A stretch of DNA of 64,000 bases from Fluviirhizobium alvei (GCF_030551875.1 NZ_JAUOZU010000020.1:1-64000), one strand, 5' to 3'. Positions 27,556 to 37,155 are shown, numbered from the stretch's first letter. Notes: generated from the sequence alone by a model not told the origin. Made by a program: numbers and translations.

Positions 27556-28551
27556 ATGCTCAAGACCATCATGTCGACACTCGCCGCCACGCTTCTCCTT
27601 ACATTGCCGGTATCGGCACGGGAAATGCGGGTGTCGTCGCACGAGCCTCAACAGGGCTTCTACTCCTCGAAGATCCTTCAGGCCTGGATCGACAAGATCA
27701 ATCCGAAGCTCAGCGAAGGCAACCAGTTCAAGCTCTATCCGGGCGCCATTCTCGGTGCGCCGCCGGCCCAGGCCGAACTGGTGAAGAACGGCGTTGCCGA
27801 TGTGGCACTGGTGGTGCCAACCTACACGCCGGGCGTTTTCCCGCTTTCCGGTGTCGTCGAGGTTCCCGGCATCGCCTCGACCTCGATAGTCGGCACGCAA
27901 ATCCTCAATACGCTTGCCGATGAGGGTGCGCTGGAAAAGGAGTATGGCGAATACAAGATCATCGCGCTTTTCACCACGCCGAGCTACCGGTTCCTGATGG
28001 CAGGGGACGGCATTCGCAAACCCGGCGATCTCAAGGGCATGAAGCTCCGCACTCCGTCGCAGTTCGGCTCCACCCTGTTTGGCCTTCTCGGCGCATCGGG
28101 CGTCACCATTCCGGCACCGCAGGTCTATGAAAATCTCGAGCGCGGCGTCGTCTCGGGCGCCGTCTGGGTCATGGATGCCTACAAGACCTTCCGGCTCGAC
28201 GAAGTCGCTCCCTCGATCACCACCGTCCGCTTCACCGCCCAGCCGATGGCGATCCTCATGAACAAGGCGACCTACGAGTCGCTTCCCGAAGCCGACCGCA
28301 AGGTGCTCGACGAAATGTCGGGTCGGACCAATGCCGAATGGGTTGCGAGCGTCGTCGATGCCGCCGATGCCAGCATCGAGGCGGATTTCCGGTCGGGCGG
28401 CAAGGCGAAGTTCATCGAACTGACGGATGCGGAAAAGGCCGAGTGGGACGCAGCGCTCGCCGGTGCAGCCGATGCCTGGGTTGCAGCGCAGTCGGATGCT
28501 GAAGCCGCTGCCAAGGCGCTTGCGACAGCCCGCAAGATCGCTGGCCAGTAG
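27556..28551 (+). CDS. TRAP transporter substrate-binding protein (DctP type)
   Basis: A 331-residue periplasmic protein with signal peptide (MLKTIMSTLAATLLLTLPVSA). DctP features include the conserved arginine region MKLRTPSQFGSTLFGLLGA and NLERGVVSGAVWVMDAYKTF. Its place before an extradiol dioxygenase and an MhpA-like hydroxylase suggests a hydroxyaromatic acid as ligand. A strong hairpin follows the stop. Confidence 0.9.
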   Translation: MLKTIMSTLAATLLLTLPVSAREMRVSSHEPQQGFYSSKILQAWIDKINPKLSEGNQFKLYPGAILGAPPAQAELVKNGVADVALVVPTYTPGVFPLSGVVEVPGIASTSIVGTQILNTLADEGALEKEYGEYKIIALFTTPSYRFLMAGDGIRKPGDLKGMKLRTPSQFGSTLFGLLGASGVTIPAPQVYENLERGVVSGAVWVMDAYKTFRLDEVAPSITTVRFTAQPMAILMNKATYESLPEADRKVLDEMSGRTNAEWVASVVDAADASIEADFRSGGKAKFIELTDAEKAEWDAALAGAADAWVAAQSDAEAAAKALATARKIAGQ

Positions 28552-28558
28552 GACAGGC

Positions 28559-28591
28559 GATCCGCGTCCGTCCAGCGGACGGACGCGGATC
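28559..28591 (+). terminator. Perfect 15-bp hairpin after dctP
   Basis: GATCCGCGTCCGTCC-AGC-GGACGGACGCGGATC: a perfect 15-bp stem with a 3-base loop, between the transporter and catabolic genes. No T-run follows, so partial termination or mRNA 3'-end protection is likely. Confidence 0.7.
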
Positions 28592-28658
28592 ATACCTCGG
28601 GTCTGCAGCCAGAAATTTGTAGGCTGGCACAATCCATCAACAAATCAGGGAGACGACC

Positions 28659-29639
28659 ATGGCAATCAATGCTCTGGGATTTCTCGGCGTGCGCTCCGAC
28701 CGCCTCGACGACTGGAGTGATTTCGCCGGCAAGCTCTTGGGAATGCAGAAGATCGATCGCGGCGGCAAGGCGCTTGCCTTTCGCATGGACGATCGGGTTC
28801 AGCGGCTTCTGGTGTCGGACGAACCGGGCGAGACGCTGGCTTTCCTCGGCTTCGAGGTCGAACACAAGCAGGATCTCGAGCACTATGCCGCCCGTCTCGA
28901 CAAGGCCGGTGTCCGGGTCGAGCCAGGATCCCGCGAGCTCTGCGACCGCCGATTTGTCGGCGATCTCATCTGGTTTTCGGATCCGGCCGGCAATCGCGTC
29001 GAGCTCTTCCATGCGCCGATGATCGCTTCCGATCCTTTCGTTCCGGGCCGGCCGATCGATGGATTCCGTACTGGCCCGCTCGGCATGGGTCATGCCGTTC
29101 TGCATGTGAAGGACATCGAGGTGATGATGCCCTTCTATCGTGATCTCCTGGATTTCCACGTGTCGGATTACGGACTTGAACCCTACGGGCTCTATTTCTT
29201 CCATCTCAACGAGCGCCACCATTCCTTTGCGATGGTCGGTTCCGGCCGCGAGGGATTTCACCATTTCATGGTCGAATTCCAGAATCTCGACGATGTCGGC
29301 CAGGGTTACGATCTGGCGCAGATGGAGGAAGGCCGCGTCGCCTACACGCTCGGCCGGCACACCAACGATTACATGACCTCTTATTACGCCAATTCGCCGT
29401 CGGGATTTTTCGTCGAAAACGGCTGGGGCGGGCGTCTGATCGATCCCAAAATCTGGGAGCCGCACCAGACCCATGATGGTCCGAGCTTCTGGGGACATGA
29501 GCGGCTCTACCTTACCGAAGAGGGTGGTCGCAAGCGCCTGCGCGACATGCGCCTGGAGGCAGCAGCCAAGGGGCGGCGCTCACCGCCGATCATCGATTGC
29601 CCATGGCTCTACGGCCAGTTCAAGACAGGGGAGAATTGA
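28659..29639 (+). CDS. Type I extradiol ring-cleavage dioxygenase (BphC-like)
   Basis: A 326-residue two-domain vicinal-oxygen-chelate enzyme. In the C-terminal domain the iron ligands are H145 (MGHAVLHVKD), H202 (HHFMVEFQNLDD) and E253 (GFFVENGWGG). The second-shell H234 (GRHTNDYMTSYY) and Y243 match BphC. It opens a catechol ring next to the two hydroxyls to give a 2-hydroxymuconate-type product. The next genes encode a hydroxylase that would make the catechol and an FAH-family enzyme that would process the product. It could also take catechols released by the dioxygenase/thiolase module upstream. Confidence 0.9.
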   Translation: MAINALGFLGVRSDRLDDWSDFAGKLLGMQKIDRGGKALAFRMDDRVQRLLVSDEPGETLAFLGFEVEHKQDLEHYAARLDKAGVRVEPGSRELCDRRFVGDLIWFSDPAGNRVELFHAPMIASDPFVPGRPIDGFRTGPLGMGHAVLHVKDIEVMMPFYRDLLDFHVSDYGLEPYGLYFFHLNERHHSFAMVGSGREGFHHFMVEFQNLDDVGQGYDLAQMEEGRVAYTLGRHTNDYMTSYYANSPSGFFVENGWGGRLIDPKIWEPHQTHDGPSFWGHERLYLTEEGGRKRLRDMRLEAAAKGRRSPPIIDCPWLYGQFKTGEN

Positions 29640-29642
29640 TCC

Positions 29643-31139
29643 ATGGATCATTATGATGTCGCCATCGTCGGCTATGGGCCTGCAGGCGCGACGCTTGCCA
29701 ACCTCTTGGCCGAATGCGGCCTGGAAGTTATCGTGCTGGAACGCGAGACGGCAGCTTACCATCTGCCGCGTGCGGTCCATTTCGATGCGGAAGTGATGAG
29801 GGTTTTCCAGTGGATCGGCATTGCCGATGCCATGGAGCCGATGACGGCCCTGCATCCGGGCATGCGGTTCATCGATCGCGACGGCAAACTGCTGCTCGAT
29901 TGGCCGCGACCGCAGGGAACCGGCCCACAAGGTTGGCGCGCCAATTACCGCTTCCACCAGCCGGATCTGGAAAAGCTGCTGCGCGACCGCGCGGCGGAGA
30001 AGGCGTCCGTCACCGTCAGGACCCGCGCCGATGTCTTCTTCGTTGAGGACAAGGGCGCCGAGGTTGAGCTGCGGTTCGAGGATATGAGCCGCGGCAAGGT
30101 TGAACGCATCACGGCGAAGTTCGTCGTCGGCTGCGATGGCGCCCGCTCGATCATCCGCCGTTACATCGATACCGGAATGGAGGATTACGGCTTCCATGAA
30201 CGCTGGCTGGTCATCGACGTCATCCTGAATGAGGACAAGCCGGCACTCGGCGATCACTCGATCCAGTATTGCGTTCCCGAACGGCCTTCGACATATGTTC
30301 GCGGTCCCGGCATGCGCCGACGATGGGAAATCACCGTGCGACCGGAGGAGGATTCGGTCGAGATCGCCAAACCGGAGCGGGTCTGGGAACTGCTTTCGCC
30401 CTGGCTCAAGCCGGAGGAAGCAACGCTCGAGCGCACCGCCGTCTATGTGTTCCATTCTCTGGTGGCGGATGACTGGCGGCGCGGACGCCTGCTGCTCGCT
30501 GGCGACGCCTGTCACCAGACGCCGCCCTTCATGGGACAGGGCATGTGCGCGGGCACCCGCGATGTCGCCAATCTCTACTGGAAGCTCGCCCTTGTCTGCA
30601 AAGGCATCGTCGCTGGAGCTGCGGCGGAAGCGCTTCTCGACAGCTACGAGAGCGAACGGAAGCCAAACGCGCGCGAATACATCACCACGGCGGTGCGGCT
30701 CGGTGGCTTGATCAATACCTGCGGAACGGAAGCGGCCCTCAGGTCGGCTCTGCCTTCGGCCAACGGTTCAGCCCGGATGGAATCGATTGCGCCGCCGATC
30801 GGACCGGGGCTGGGCATTGGCGAAAAGGCAGGGCGCCTGTTCGGCCAGCCCCGTCTGGCGGATGGTCGCTGGATGGACGGGCCTTTCAAGCATCGGTTCG
30901 TGGTCGTCGCAGAGGCCGACCTCGCCGAAGGACTTGTTCTGCCGCCGGGCGTCGGTCTCGTCACAACCGCCACATCGCCCGATGCCGCCGATCACCTTGC
31001 GCGGCTAGGCACACGTGCCACCGTGCTGCGGCCGGATCGCCATACGCTCGGCGCTGCCAATACGCGCGAGGAGCTTGAAGCGCTTCTCGGCCGCATTCTA
31101 CCCAACCCAATCGACGTTCAAGAACCGGAGATGGTCTGA
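29643..31139 (+). CDS. FAD-dependent aromatic hydroxylase, MhpA-like
   Basis: A 498-residue class A flavoprotein monooxygenase. It has the FAD motif VAIVGYGPAGATLANLLAE at the N-terminus, the DG motif VGCDGARSIIRRYID, and the GD motif AGDACHQTPPFMGQGMCAG. MhpA hydroxylates 3-(3-hydroxyphenyl)propionate to the catechol; the match in length and layout plus the adjoining extradiol dioxygenase make a related hydroxyphenyl acid likely. It starts four bases after the dioxygenase stop. Confidence 0.87.
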   Translation: MDHYDVAIVGYGPAGATLANLLAECGLEVIVLERETAAYHLPRAVHFDAEVMRVFQWIGIADAMEPMTALHPGMRFIDRDGKLLLDWPRPQGTGPQGWRANYRFHQPDLEKLLRDRAAEKASVTVRTRADVFFVEDKGAEVELRFEDMSRGKVERITAKFVVGCDGARSIIRRYIDTGMEDYGFHERWLVIDVILNEDKPALGDHSIQYCVPERPSTYVRGPGMRRRWEITVRPEEDSVEIAKPERVWELLSPWLKPEEATLERTAVYVFHSLVADDWRRGRLLLAGDACHQTPPFMGQGMCAGTRDVANLYWKLALVCKGIVAGAAAEALLDSYESERKPNAREYITTAVRLGGLINTCGTEAALRSALPSANGSARMESIAPPIGPGLGIGEKAGRLFGQPRLADGRWMDGPFKHRFVVVAEADLAEGLVLPPGVGLVTTATSPDAADHLARLGTRATVLRPDRHTLGAANTREELEALLGRILPNPIDVQEPEMV

Positions 31140-31142
31140 CCC

Positions 31143-31985
31143 ATGAAATTGTGTTCCTTCACCAAAGACGGCAAGGCTGGCTATGGCCTTGTCACCGATA
31201 GCGGCATTGTCGATCTTGGCAAGCGTTTGCCGGAGCCGACATTGCGCGACCTTCTGGCCGCCGATGGCCTGGCGCGTGCCGCAACCTTTGCCAATGCACC
31301 GGCTGATTATGCATTTGATGCCGTCGAACAGGCGCCGGTCATCCCCAACCCGGACAAGATCATCTGCGTCGGGCTCAACTACCACGCCCATATCGAGGAA
31401 ACCGGCCGCGAAGAGACCGTCAATCCGGTGCTTTTTGCCCGTTACGCCGGCAGCCAGATCGGTCATGAACAGGCGTTGATCAAGCCGCTTGAATCCGACG
31501 AGTTCGACTATGAGGGCGAGCTTGCGGTGATCATCGGCAAGGAAGGTCGCCGGATTCCGGAGGCAAACGCTCTCGATTTCGTTGCCGGCTATGCCTGCTA
31601 CAACGATGGTTCGGTGCGCGACTGGCAGAAGCATACCCACCAGTTCATGCCCGGCAAGACTTTTGCCGGCACCGGCGCTTTCGGCCCCTGGATGGTAACG
31701 GCAGACGAGATTCCCGATCCCACCACCTTGCATCTGCAGACGCGCCTCAATGGCGAGGTGGTGCAGGATACCGGCCTCAATCTTCTGGTCACTTCCATCC
31801 CGCGCCTGATCGCCTATTGCTCGACCATCCTGCCGCTCTTGCCGGGCGATGTGATCGTTTCCGGCACGCCCGGCGGCGTCGGCGCGCGCCGCAAGCCGCC
31901 GCTCTGGATGCGCGATGGCGATGTCTGTGAAGTGGAAATTTCCTCGATCGGCACCCTTCGCAATCCGGTCAAGGCCGAAGCGTGA
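31143..31985 (+). CDS. Fumarylacetoacetate-hydrolase-family protein (meta-pathway hydrolase/hydratase)
   Basis: A 280-residue FAH-fold enzyme. The metal-binding glutamates and aspartate lie in DYEGELAVIIGK and CYNDGSVRDWQK, and the family ending SGTPGGVG is present. FAH-family enzymes hydrolyse or hydrate 2-oxo acids after ring cleavage, so it may act on the extradiol product. No MhpC-type alpha/beta C-C hydrolase is in this operon. Confidence 0.88.
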   Translation: MKLCSFTKDGKAGYGLVTDSGIVDLGKRLPEPTLRDLLAADGLARAATFANAPADYAFDAVEQAPVIPNPDKIICVGLNYHAHIEETGREETVNPVLFARYAGSQIGHEQALIKPLESDEFDYEGELAVIIGKEGRRIPEANALDFVAGYACYNDGSVRDWQKHTHQFMPGKTFAGTGAFGPWMVTADEIPDPTTLHLQTRLNGEVVQDTGLNLLVTSIPRLIAYCSTILPLLPGDVIVSGTPGGVGARRKPPLWMRDGDVCEVEISSIGTLRNPVKAEA

Positions 31986-32023
31986 GGCTTTCGCTGCCCG
32001 ATCCGTCATGCGAAGATGCCGAC

Positions 32024-32812
32024 ATGACGGAAGCGGCGGAAAAGACGAACAAGAGCGAGGCCGTGCGGGCATTGACCCGCGGCCTCGCCATTCTGCGATA
32101 CATCAACGTGTCGGGCGAAGCGCGACCGGGGGAAATCGCCCGCGCGCTTTCCATTCCGAGGCCGACCGTCTACCGGCTGCTCGAAACGCTCGAAGAGGCC
32201 GGCTATGTCGTTCTGTCACCCTCGTCCAATCGCGTGCGGGTGACGCGACTGGCCGCTTCCCTTGGCGATGGCTATGCCCTGACCTCCGAACTCTGCCAGG
32301 CTTCCGGGCCGGTCTTTTCCGAATATGCCGGACGCATCGTCTGGCCGCTCGATCTGTCGGTCTATGACAATGCAGCAATGGTGATCCAGGAAACCACCCA
32401 TGGCCGTTCACCGCTGTCGATCGATCGCGGCATGACCGGCTACAAGCTACCGATCCTGCGCACCTCGGCCGGGCGCGCCTATGTCGCCTTCTGCAGCGAG
32501 GAGGAGCAGCGTCTCATCCTCAATCATCTCCGCCGGTTGGGCGATCCCGAAGATCAGCCATTTCTCGAACCGCGCTATCTTTCCCAGATGATCGAGGAAA
32601 CCCGCGCGCGTGGCATTGCCATCCGGTCCGCCGGCGAGTTCCGCAACAAGACCGCCTCGATTGCAGTGCCTGTCATGTCGGACGGACGCATCCTTGCCTG
32701 CGTGTCGATGATCTGGATCCGCAGCGCCATGGATGTGCGGCGTGCACTTGAGGAATTCGGGGCGCCGCTTACCGAAGTGGCTGATCGGATTGCTGCAACC
32801 CTGTCCGATTAG
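32024..32812 (+). CDS. IclR-family regulator, MhpR-like
   Basis: A 262-residue regulator with an N-terminal winged helix (RPGEIARALSIPRPTVYRLL, about residues 33-52) and an IclR effector domain. The segment EAVRALTRGLAILRYIN is typical of MhpR. A GTG at 31982, overlapping the FAH stop by four bases, is an alternative start that would add 14 residues. As last gene of the operon it probably controls the operon from the palindrome at 25570-25588, with the aromatic substrate as effector. Confidence 0.87.
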   Translation: MTEAAEKTNKSEAVRALTRGLAILRYINVSGEARPGEIARALSIPRPTVYRLLETLEEAGYVVLSPSSNRVRVTRLAASLGDGYALTSELCQASGPVFSEYAGRIVWPLDLSVYDNAAMVIQETTHGRSPLSIDRGMTGYKLPILRTSAGRAYVAFCSEEEQRLILNHLRRLGDPEDQPFLEPRYLSQMIEETRARGIAIRSAGEFRNKTASIAVPVMSDGRILACVSMIWIRSAMDVRRALEEFGAPLTEVADRIAATLSD

Positions 32813-33354
32813 AGAGGACGCTCGACCATTTCGGCAGCAATAGCGTCATCGATCGGCTTATCGTAGCTCATCAGCATGTAACCGAGCACGGAATAGAAGC
32901 CGACGGTCGCAATCAGGTCCAGTACGGCCTCTCGCCCGATCATTGCGGCAAGTTCGGCTTCGAGGGCGGGCGGCAGACGTCGCTGGTCGAGGAGACTGTC
33001 AACGGCTTCGGCGATTGGCGCATCTTCACCGTCCGGTGTGCTTTTCAGCGCCAGGATCCGTTGATCGGAAAAACCGAGCTTGCGGGCGCGGGAGACGTGG
33101 TGCGCCCATTCATATTCCGAACCGAAACGGTGGGCGACCCGCAGGATCACGACTTCGGAACGTTCGGCGCCGAGCGCGGTATCCTTGACGATATGCTGCC
33201 GCAGCGGCGCCCAGGCGCGCAAAAGCAGAGGATGGTGCGCCATTACCCGATAGACGTTCAATTGCCCGGCAAACCCTTCGCGAAGATCATCGATGGCTTC
33301 CGGCCATTCGGAAGCGACGAGGGGCGGAAGTGGCGTCGGTTTGCGGCGGTCCAT
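32809..33354 (-). CDS. Carboxymuconolactone-decarboxylase/AhpD-family protein
   Basis: A 181-residue protein of the CMD fold: ERSEVVILRVAHRFGSEYEW then AHH, followed by a second helical repeat. The cysteine that AhpD-type members have before EYEW is absent, so peroxidase-like chemistry is unlikely. It is convergent with the IclR gene (4-base overlap of coding ends). The ATG at 33354 is preferred to a longer upstream frame. Substrate unknown. Confidence 0.8.
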   Translation of the reverse strand: MDRRKPTPLPPLVASEWPEAIDDLREGFAGQLNVYRVMAHHPLLLRAWAPLRQHIVKDTALGAERSEVVILRVAHRFGSEYEWAHHVSRARKLGFSDQRILALKSTPDGEDAPIAEAVDSLLDQRRLPPALEAELAAMIGREAVLDLIATVGFYSVLGYMLMSYDKPIDDAIAAEMVERPL

Positions 33355-33479
33355 GCACCTCGACCGGATATGGGTTTGGAGATGGCTGTGTTCGGCCGAA
33401 GCAGGGCAATCACATCGCTCAGCGGATCCATTTGGATGATCCATAGATTATTTTATGGATTGTCCAAGGAGGCATGTCC

Positions 33480-33638
33480 AGTGCCCACGGGCAGCAACAT
33501 GCCGGCATTCTTCTTCTTCCAATTGAAATAGGGCGCCTGGCTGATCCCCGCCTTGCGGCAAATCTACGCAACGGCCACATCGTCGTCACCCTGTATCAAC
33601 ACAAACGCCTTCTGAGCGCCCGAAAACAGCGATGCTTA
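33480..33638 (-). pseudogene. IS3-family OrfA fragment
   Basis: The minus strand reads FSGAQKAFVLIQGDDDVAVA, a TAG in place of Glu, then ICRKAGISQAPYFNWKKKNA and GMLLP. This is the N-terminal helix-turn-helix part of an IS3-family OrfA. Both ends are lost. The remaining gap (33639-33728) shows nothing further. Confidence 0.78.
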
Positions 33639-33728
33639 CATTTTTTCGGTTCCTTTCCCAGCCGGGAAAATGCACCGGAAAACTCAAACCAAATCTGGTC
33701 CAGTTCGAAGCGTTCAGATCATTTGATC

Positions 33729-34646
33729 TCAAACGGCCTCCCCCATTTTCTCCGCCATCTCCAGCAGGAACTGCCTGAGCCAGCGGGAAGCACTGTCATG
33801 GCTGCGCAGATGGTGCCACTGCAGATGTTCGATGACCGGAGGAATGGAGATCGGCAGGGGCAAGATCCGCACCGGCAGGGTTTTCGGCAGCATCGCGGCA
33901 ACGCGGGCATGGATCGTCGCGATATAGGGTGTGCCGACAACGCATTCAGGCAGCAGCACGAAATTTGGCATCGACATCGCGATGTCGATATTGATCTTGC
34001 GATCTTTCAGCATGTGCTCGAAATGGCTGTCACGACCCCGCGATCCGAATGCAGTGGTGACGTGCTTCAGCCCCAGATAGGTATCGGCGTCGAGAGTCTC
34101 GCCGATATGCGGATTGTCTTCCCAGGCGATGCAGACGAATTCATCGCTGAACAGCAGTGCGCTTGGATGGTCGGGCATCAGCGCCATGGTCGGCACGATC
34201 CGGAAATCGACCTCGGTCTGTTCGAACATGGCATCTGTGGTGCTATCAATCGTGACGAACCGGAGCCGCAACCCCGGTGCGATCTCTGCAAGGCGCCGCG
34301 ACGCCTGTGCCAGGAAAACACGGATGACATAGTCGGAGGCGTTGATCGTCACATCTCTCCGCGCCGTCGCCGGATCGAAATGCGGACGCATGTCCACGAA
34401 CACCCGCATCTCCTCAAGCAATTGCTGGACTAGGCGCTGCAGGTTTTCACCAAATTCGGTCGGCAGCATCTGCCGCCCGACCGATACCACGATCTGATCG
34501 CCGAAATGGAACCTCAGCCTTCCAAGCGCCCTACTGACAGCAGGCTGCGTCAGGTTGAGTTCCTCCGCAGCCGCACTGACGGAACGCAGGCGGAGGATGG
34601 CCTCCAGGGCCACAATCAGGTTCATGTCGAGGTTATCGAAGCGCAT
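33729..34646 (-). CDS. LysR-family regulator, NodD-like subgroup
   Basis: A 305-residue LysR protein. The N-terminal helix-turn-helix is SVSAAAEELNLTQPAVSRAL, and the beginning (MRFDNLDMNLIVALEAIL) is like NodD/NahR-type members. It is divergent from the ABC operon at 34800, so it probably activates that operon with an aromatic or similar effector. Confidence 0.88.
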   Translation of the reverse strand: MRFDNLDMNLIVALEAILRLRSVSAAAEELNLTQPAVSRALGRLRFHFGDQIVVSVGRQMLPTEFGENLQRLVQQLLEEMRVFVDMRPHFDPATARRDVTINASDYVIRVFLAQASRRLAEIAPGLRLRFVTIDSTTDAMFEQTEVDFRIVPTMALMPDHPSALLFSDEFVCIAWEDNPHIGETLDADTYLGLKHVTTAFGSRGRDSHFEHMLKDRKINIDIAMSMPNFVLLPECVVGTPYIATIHARVAAMLPKTLPVRILPLPISIPPVIEHLQWHHLRSHDSASRWLRQFLLEMAEKMGEAV

Positions 34647-34692
34647 GAATACTATTACCCAAAATCATAGAAAATATGTTTCCTATTCATTG

Positions 34693-34709
34693 GACATATC
34701 GTGTCCACC
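34693..34709. promoter_or_regulatory. Inverted repeat between the LysR gene and the ABC operon
   Basis: TGGACA-TATCG-TGTCCA is a perfect 6-bp dyad in the divergent promoter gap, the usual place and shape for a LysR-type activator site. Confidence 0.5.
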
Positions 34710-34799
34710 TCCCTAGCGTCAATGGAATAACGGCTGGAGGAGGCGTCCTGGCCCGCGCATCGATGCGGATGGGAGTCAGCCGGGGAGAGGAGCACGACC

Positions 34800-35627
34800 A
34801 TGTCGGCAATGCTGCATTATTTGGATCGAACGAACCCGCATGCCCCGGTGGCAAGCGCGAAGGCAAACCGCAAATCACTGATTTCGCTGAAGGGTGTCGG
34901 CCTGACATTCGGCTCGCACGAAGTCCTGCGCGACATTGATGTCGAAATCTGCGAGGGCGAGTTTGTCTGCGTGATTGGCCCATCCGGTTGCGGCAAGACA
35001 ACATTGCTCCGCATCCTCGCCGGTCTCATCCGCGCCTCGCGCGGTACGGTCAGCTATCGCGGCAAGGTCCAGACGCAACCGGCCAGCGATATTGCGATCG
35101 TCTTCCAGGATTATGCGAATGCGCTGCTTCCATGGCGCACGGCGGCGGCGAATGTTTCCCTTGCTCTGGAGGCGGCGGGCACCCCGCGTGCCGAACGCAA
35201 AGACCGTATCGCCGATTTGCTGGACAAGGTTGGCCTGTCGAAACATGCCGACAAGTATCCGTCAGAAATGTCGGGCGGCATGCAGCAGCGCCTGCAGATT
35301 GCCCGCTGCCTGGCGCAGAACCCCTCGGTGATTCTGATGGACGAACCGTTTGGCGCGCTCGACGCCATGACACGACAGAAACTGCAGGATGAGATCCTGT
35401 CTATCGTGTCGGATTCCAATGTCACTGCCTTTTTCGTCACCCATGATCTTGAGGAAGCGATCTATCTTGGCGATCGCGTCATTGCGCTCGAACCCAATCC
35501 CGGCCGCATTGCCGAGCTCATCGACGTGCCGCTAACGCGCCCGCGCAATCAGCTGACGACGCGCGAGGAGCCGGAGTTCCTGGCGCTCCGGCGCAAGCTG
35601 TTCGATTTCGTGCTGAGGTACGAGTGA
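34800..35627 (+). CDS. ABC transporter ATP-binding protein, NitT/TauT/SsuB type
   Basis: A 275-residue ATPase with Walker A GPSGCGKTT, signature MSGGMQQRLQIAR and Walker B ILMDEPFGALD, and VTHDLEEAIYLGDRV typical of the nitrate/sulfonate/taurine group. First gene of ATPase-permease-permease-binding protein-cyclase-FAH. Confidence 0.9.
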   Translation: MSAMLHYLDRTNPHAPVASAKANRKSLISLKGVGLTFGSHEVLRDIDVEICEGEFVCVIGPSGCGKTTLLRILAGLIRASRGTVSYRGKVQTQPASDIAIVFQDYANALLPWRTAAANVSLALEAAGTPRAERKDRIADLLDKVGLSKHADKYPSEMSGGMQQRLQIARCLAQNPSVILMDEPFGALDAMTRQKLQDEILSIVSDSNVTAFFVTHDLEEAIYLGDRVIALEPNPGRIAELIDVPLTRPRNQLTTREEPEFLALRRKLFDFVLRYE

Positions 35628-36385
35628 TGAAGGCGCTGAAGGGTTTCACCTTGCCGATCCTTTTTCTGGTTCTCTGGCAGGCCTGGGCTTTCCTGTTCGG
35701 CATCCAGAGTGATACGCTGGCTGCCCCCGCCGATATCGTGACCGCCTTCGTAGCGGGCATGGAGGATGGATCCATCCTTGAGGCGACATGGATGACGTTG
35801 GTGGCCGCGGGCGGTGGATTGGCCATAGGTGGCGGTCTCGGCATTGTAATCGGCTTCATCTTCGGTCTGCTGCCGCCGCTCTCGCGGCTGTCGCGGGTAA
35901 CCGTCGAAGTGCTGCGACCGGTTCCGGCCGTCGCCATCCTCCCGATAGCGTTGCTTGTCTTCGGTTTCGGCTATGCGATGGAGATGGCGATCATCGCCTT
36001 TGCCTGCTTCTTCCCCGTCATGCTTTTAACCGAAGGCGCAATCCGCCAGATCACGCCGCGGCTGATGGAGGTCGCCCGTGTGATGCGACTCTCCGCTGTA
36101 CAGCGCACGTCCAAGATCGTGCTGCCGGCCGTGCTGCCGCGCATGTTCGTGGCTCTGCGTCTTGCCGCTGGCATTGCTCTGATCGTGTCTGTCACGGTCG
36201 AGATCGCAGCCAATCCGCAAGGCCTCGGCTACCGACTGATGCTGGCGGGCCAATCGCTGCGCCCGGCCGACATGTTCGCAACCCTTTTCTGGGTTGGTCT
36301 CATCGGCTGGTCTCTGAACTGGATTCTGGTGAGGACCGAGAAGAAGCTCTTCCCGTTCCATTCGCTGCGGAGGATCGAGGAATGA
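35627..36385 (+). CDS. ABC transporter permease, NitT/TauT type (first)
   Basis: A 252-residue BPD_transp_1 permease with about six hydrophobic segments. The cytoplasmic EAA loop is around EVARVMRLSAVQRTSKIVLP. Its ATG shares one base with the ATPase stop (TGATG). Confidence 0.88.
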   Translation: MKALKGFTLPILFLVLWQAWAFLFGIQSDTLAAPADIVTAFVAGMEDGSILEATWMTLVAAGGGLAIGGGLGIVIGFIFGLLPPLSRLSRVTVEVLRPVPAVAILPIALLVFGFGYAMEMAIIAFACFFPVMLLTEGAIRQITPRLMEVARVMRLSAVQRTSKIVLPAVLPRMFVALRLAAGIALIVSVTVEIAANPQGLGYRLMLAGQSLRPADMFATLFWVGLIGWSLNWILVRTEKKLFPFHSLRRIEE

Positions 36386-37155
36386 TGCGCCCCGCCAACC
36401 TCGTCTGGCTCGCCGGAAGTCTTCTGGTGACCGTGTTCGTCTTGGCCGCCTGGCAATGGATCGCCAATCACGGCTATGTCTCCAAGGTCTTCCTGCCCGG
36501 TCCGGACCGCGCCTGGGCGGCTCTGGTGCGCGACTATGGCTCCGGCAAGCTCTTCACCGAAGTCGGGGAGACGGTGCTGCGGATGGTGTTCGGCTGGCTG
36601 GTCGCCTCGGTGATCGGTATTGCGCTGGGGGCTGCCATCGGCATCTCCCCGTTAGCCCGCACCTGGATCGCTCCCTCATTGGAACTGATCCGCCCGCTGC
36701 CGGCCTCGGCCATTGCCCCGGTCGCAATCGTTTTCCTGGGCATGACGGATAACATGATCCTGCTCCTCATCGCCTTCGGCTCGGTCTGGCCGATGCTGCT
36801 GACGACAATTCATGGCTTTTCCAACGTGCATCCGCGCCTTGACGAGGTTGCCCGCGTGCTCCGCTTCAACAGCTTCGAGCGAGTCTACAAGATTGCCCTG
36901 CCAGCCGCCATGCCGGACATTATTGCCGGGCTGCGCCTCGGCTTGACGATCGCGCTCATTCTAACCGTTGTCGGCGAGATGATCACCGTTCAGGGCGGAC
37001 TGGGCAGTCGGATCCTGTTGGCAGCCCGCGCCTTTCGCGCCCCGGATATCTTCGCCGGCGTCATCATGCTGGGGCTCGTCGGTCTCGTCACGAACATCGC
37101 GCTGACCGCTCTGGAGCGGCGCCTGCTGCGCTGGCAGCCTGCACCGGCAGCCTGA
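36382..37155 (+). CDS. ABC transporter permease, NitT/TauT type (second)
   Basis: A 257-residue permease, related to its neighbour (EVARVLRFNSFERVYKIALP as the EAA loop). The ATG at 36382 overlaps the previous stop by four bases. Two different permease genes indicate a heterodimeric channel, unlike SsuC/TauC homodimers. Confidence 0.88.
   Translation: MMRPANLVWLAGSLLVTVFVLAAWQWIANHGYVSKVFLPGPDRAWAALVRDYGSGKLFTEVGETVLRMVFGWLVASVIGIALGAAIGISPLARTWIAPSLELIRPLPASAIAPVAIVFLGMTDNMILLLIAFGSVWPMLLTTIHGFSNVHPRLDEVARVLRFNSFERVYKIALPAAMPDIIAGLRLGLTIALILTVVGEMITVQGGLGSRILLAARAFRAPDIFAGVIMLGLVGLVTNIALTALERRLLRWQPAPAA

Noticed and set aside
35788-36381. Long N-terminal extension of the second NitT-type permease
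   Set aside because: It lies out of frame inside the first permease gene; the ATG at 36382 with a 4-base overlap is the natural start.
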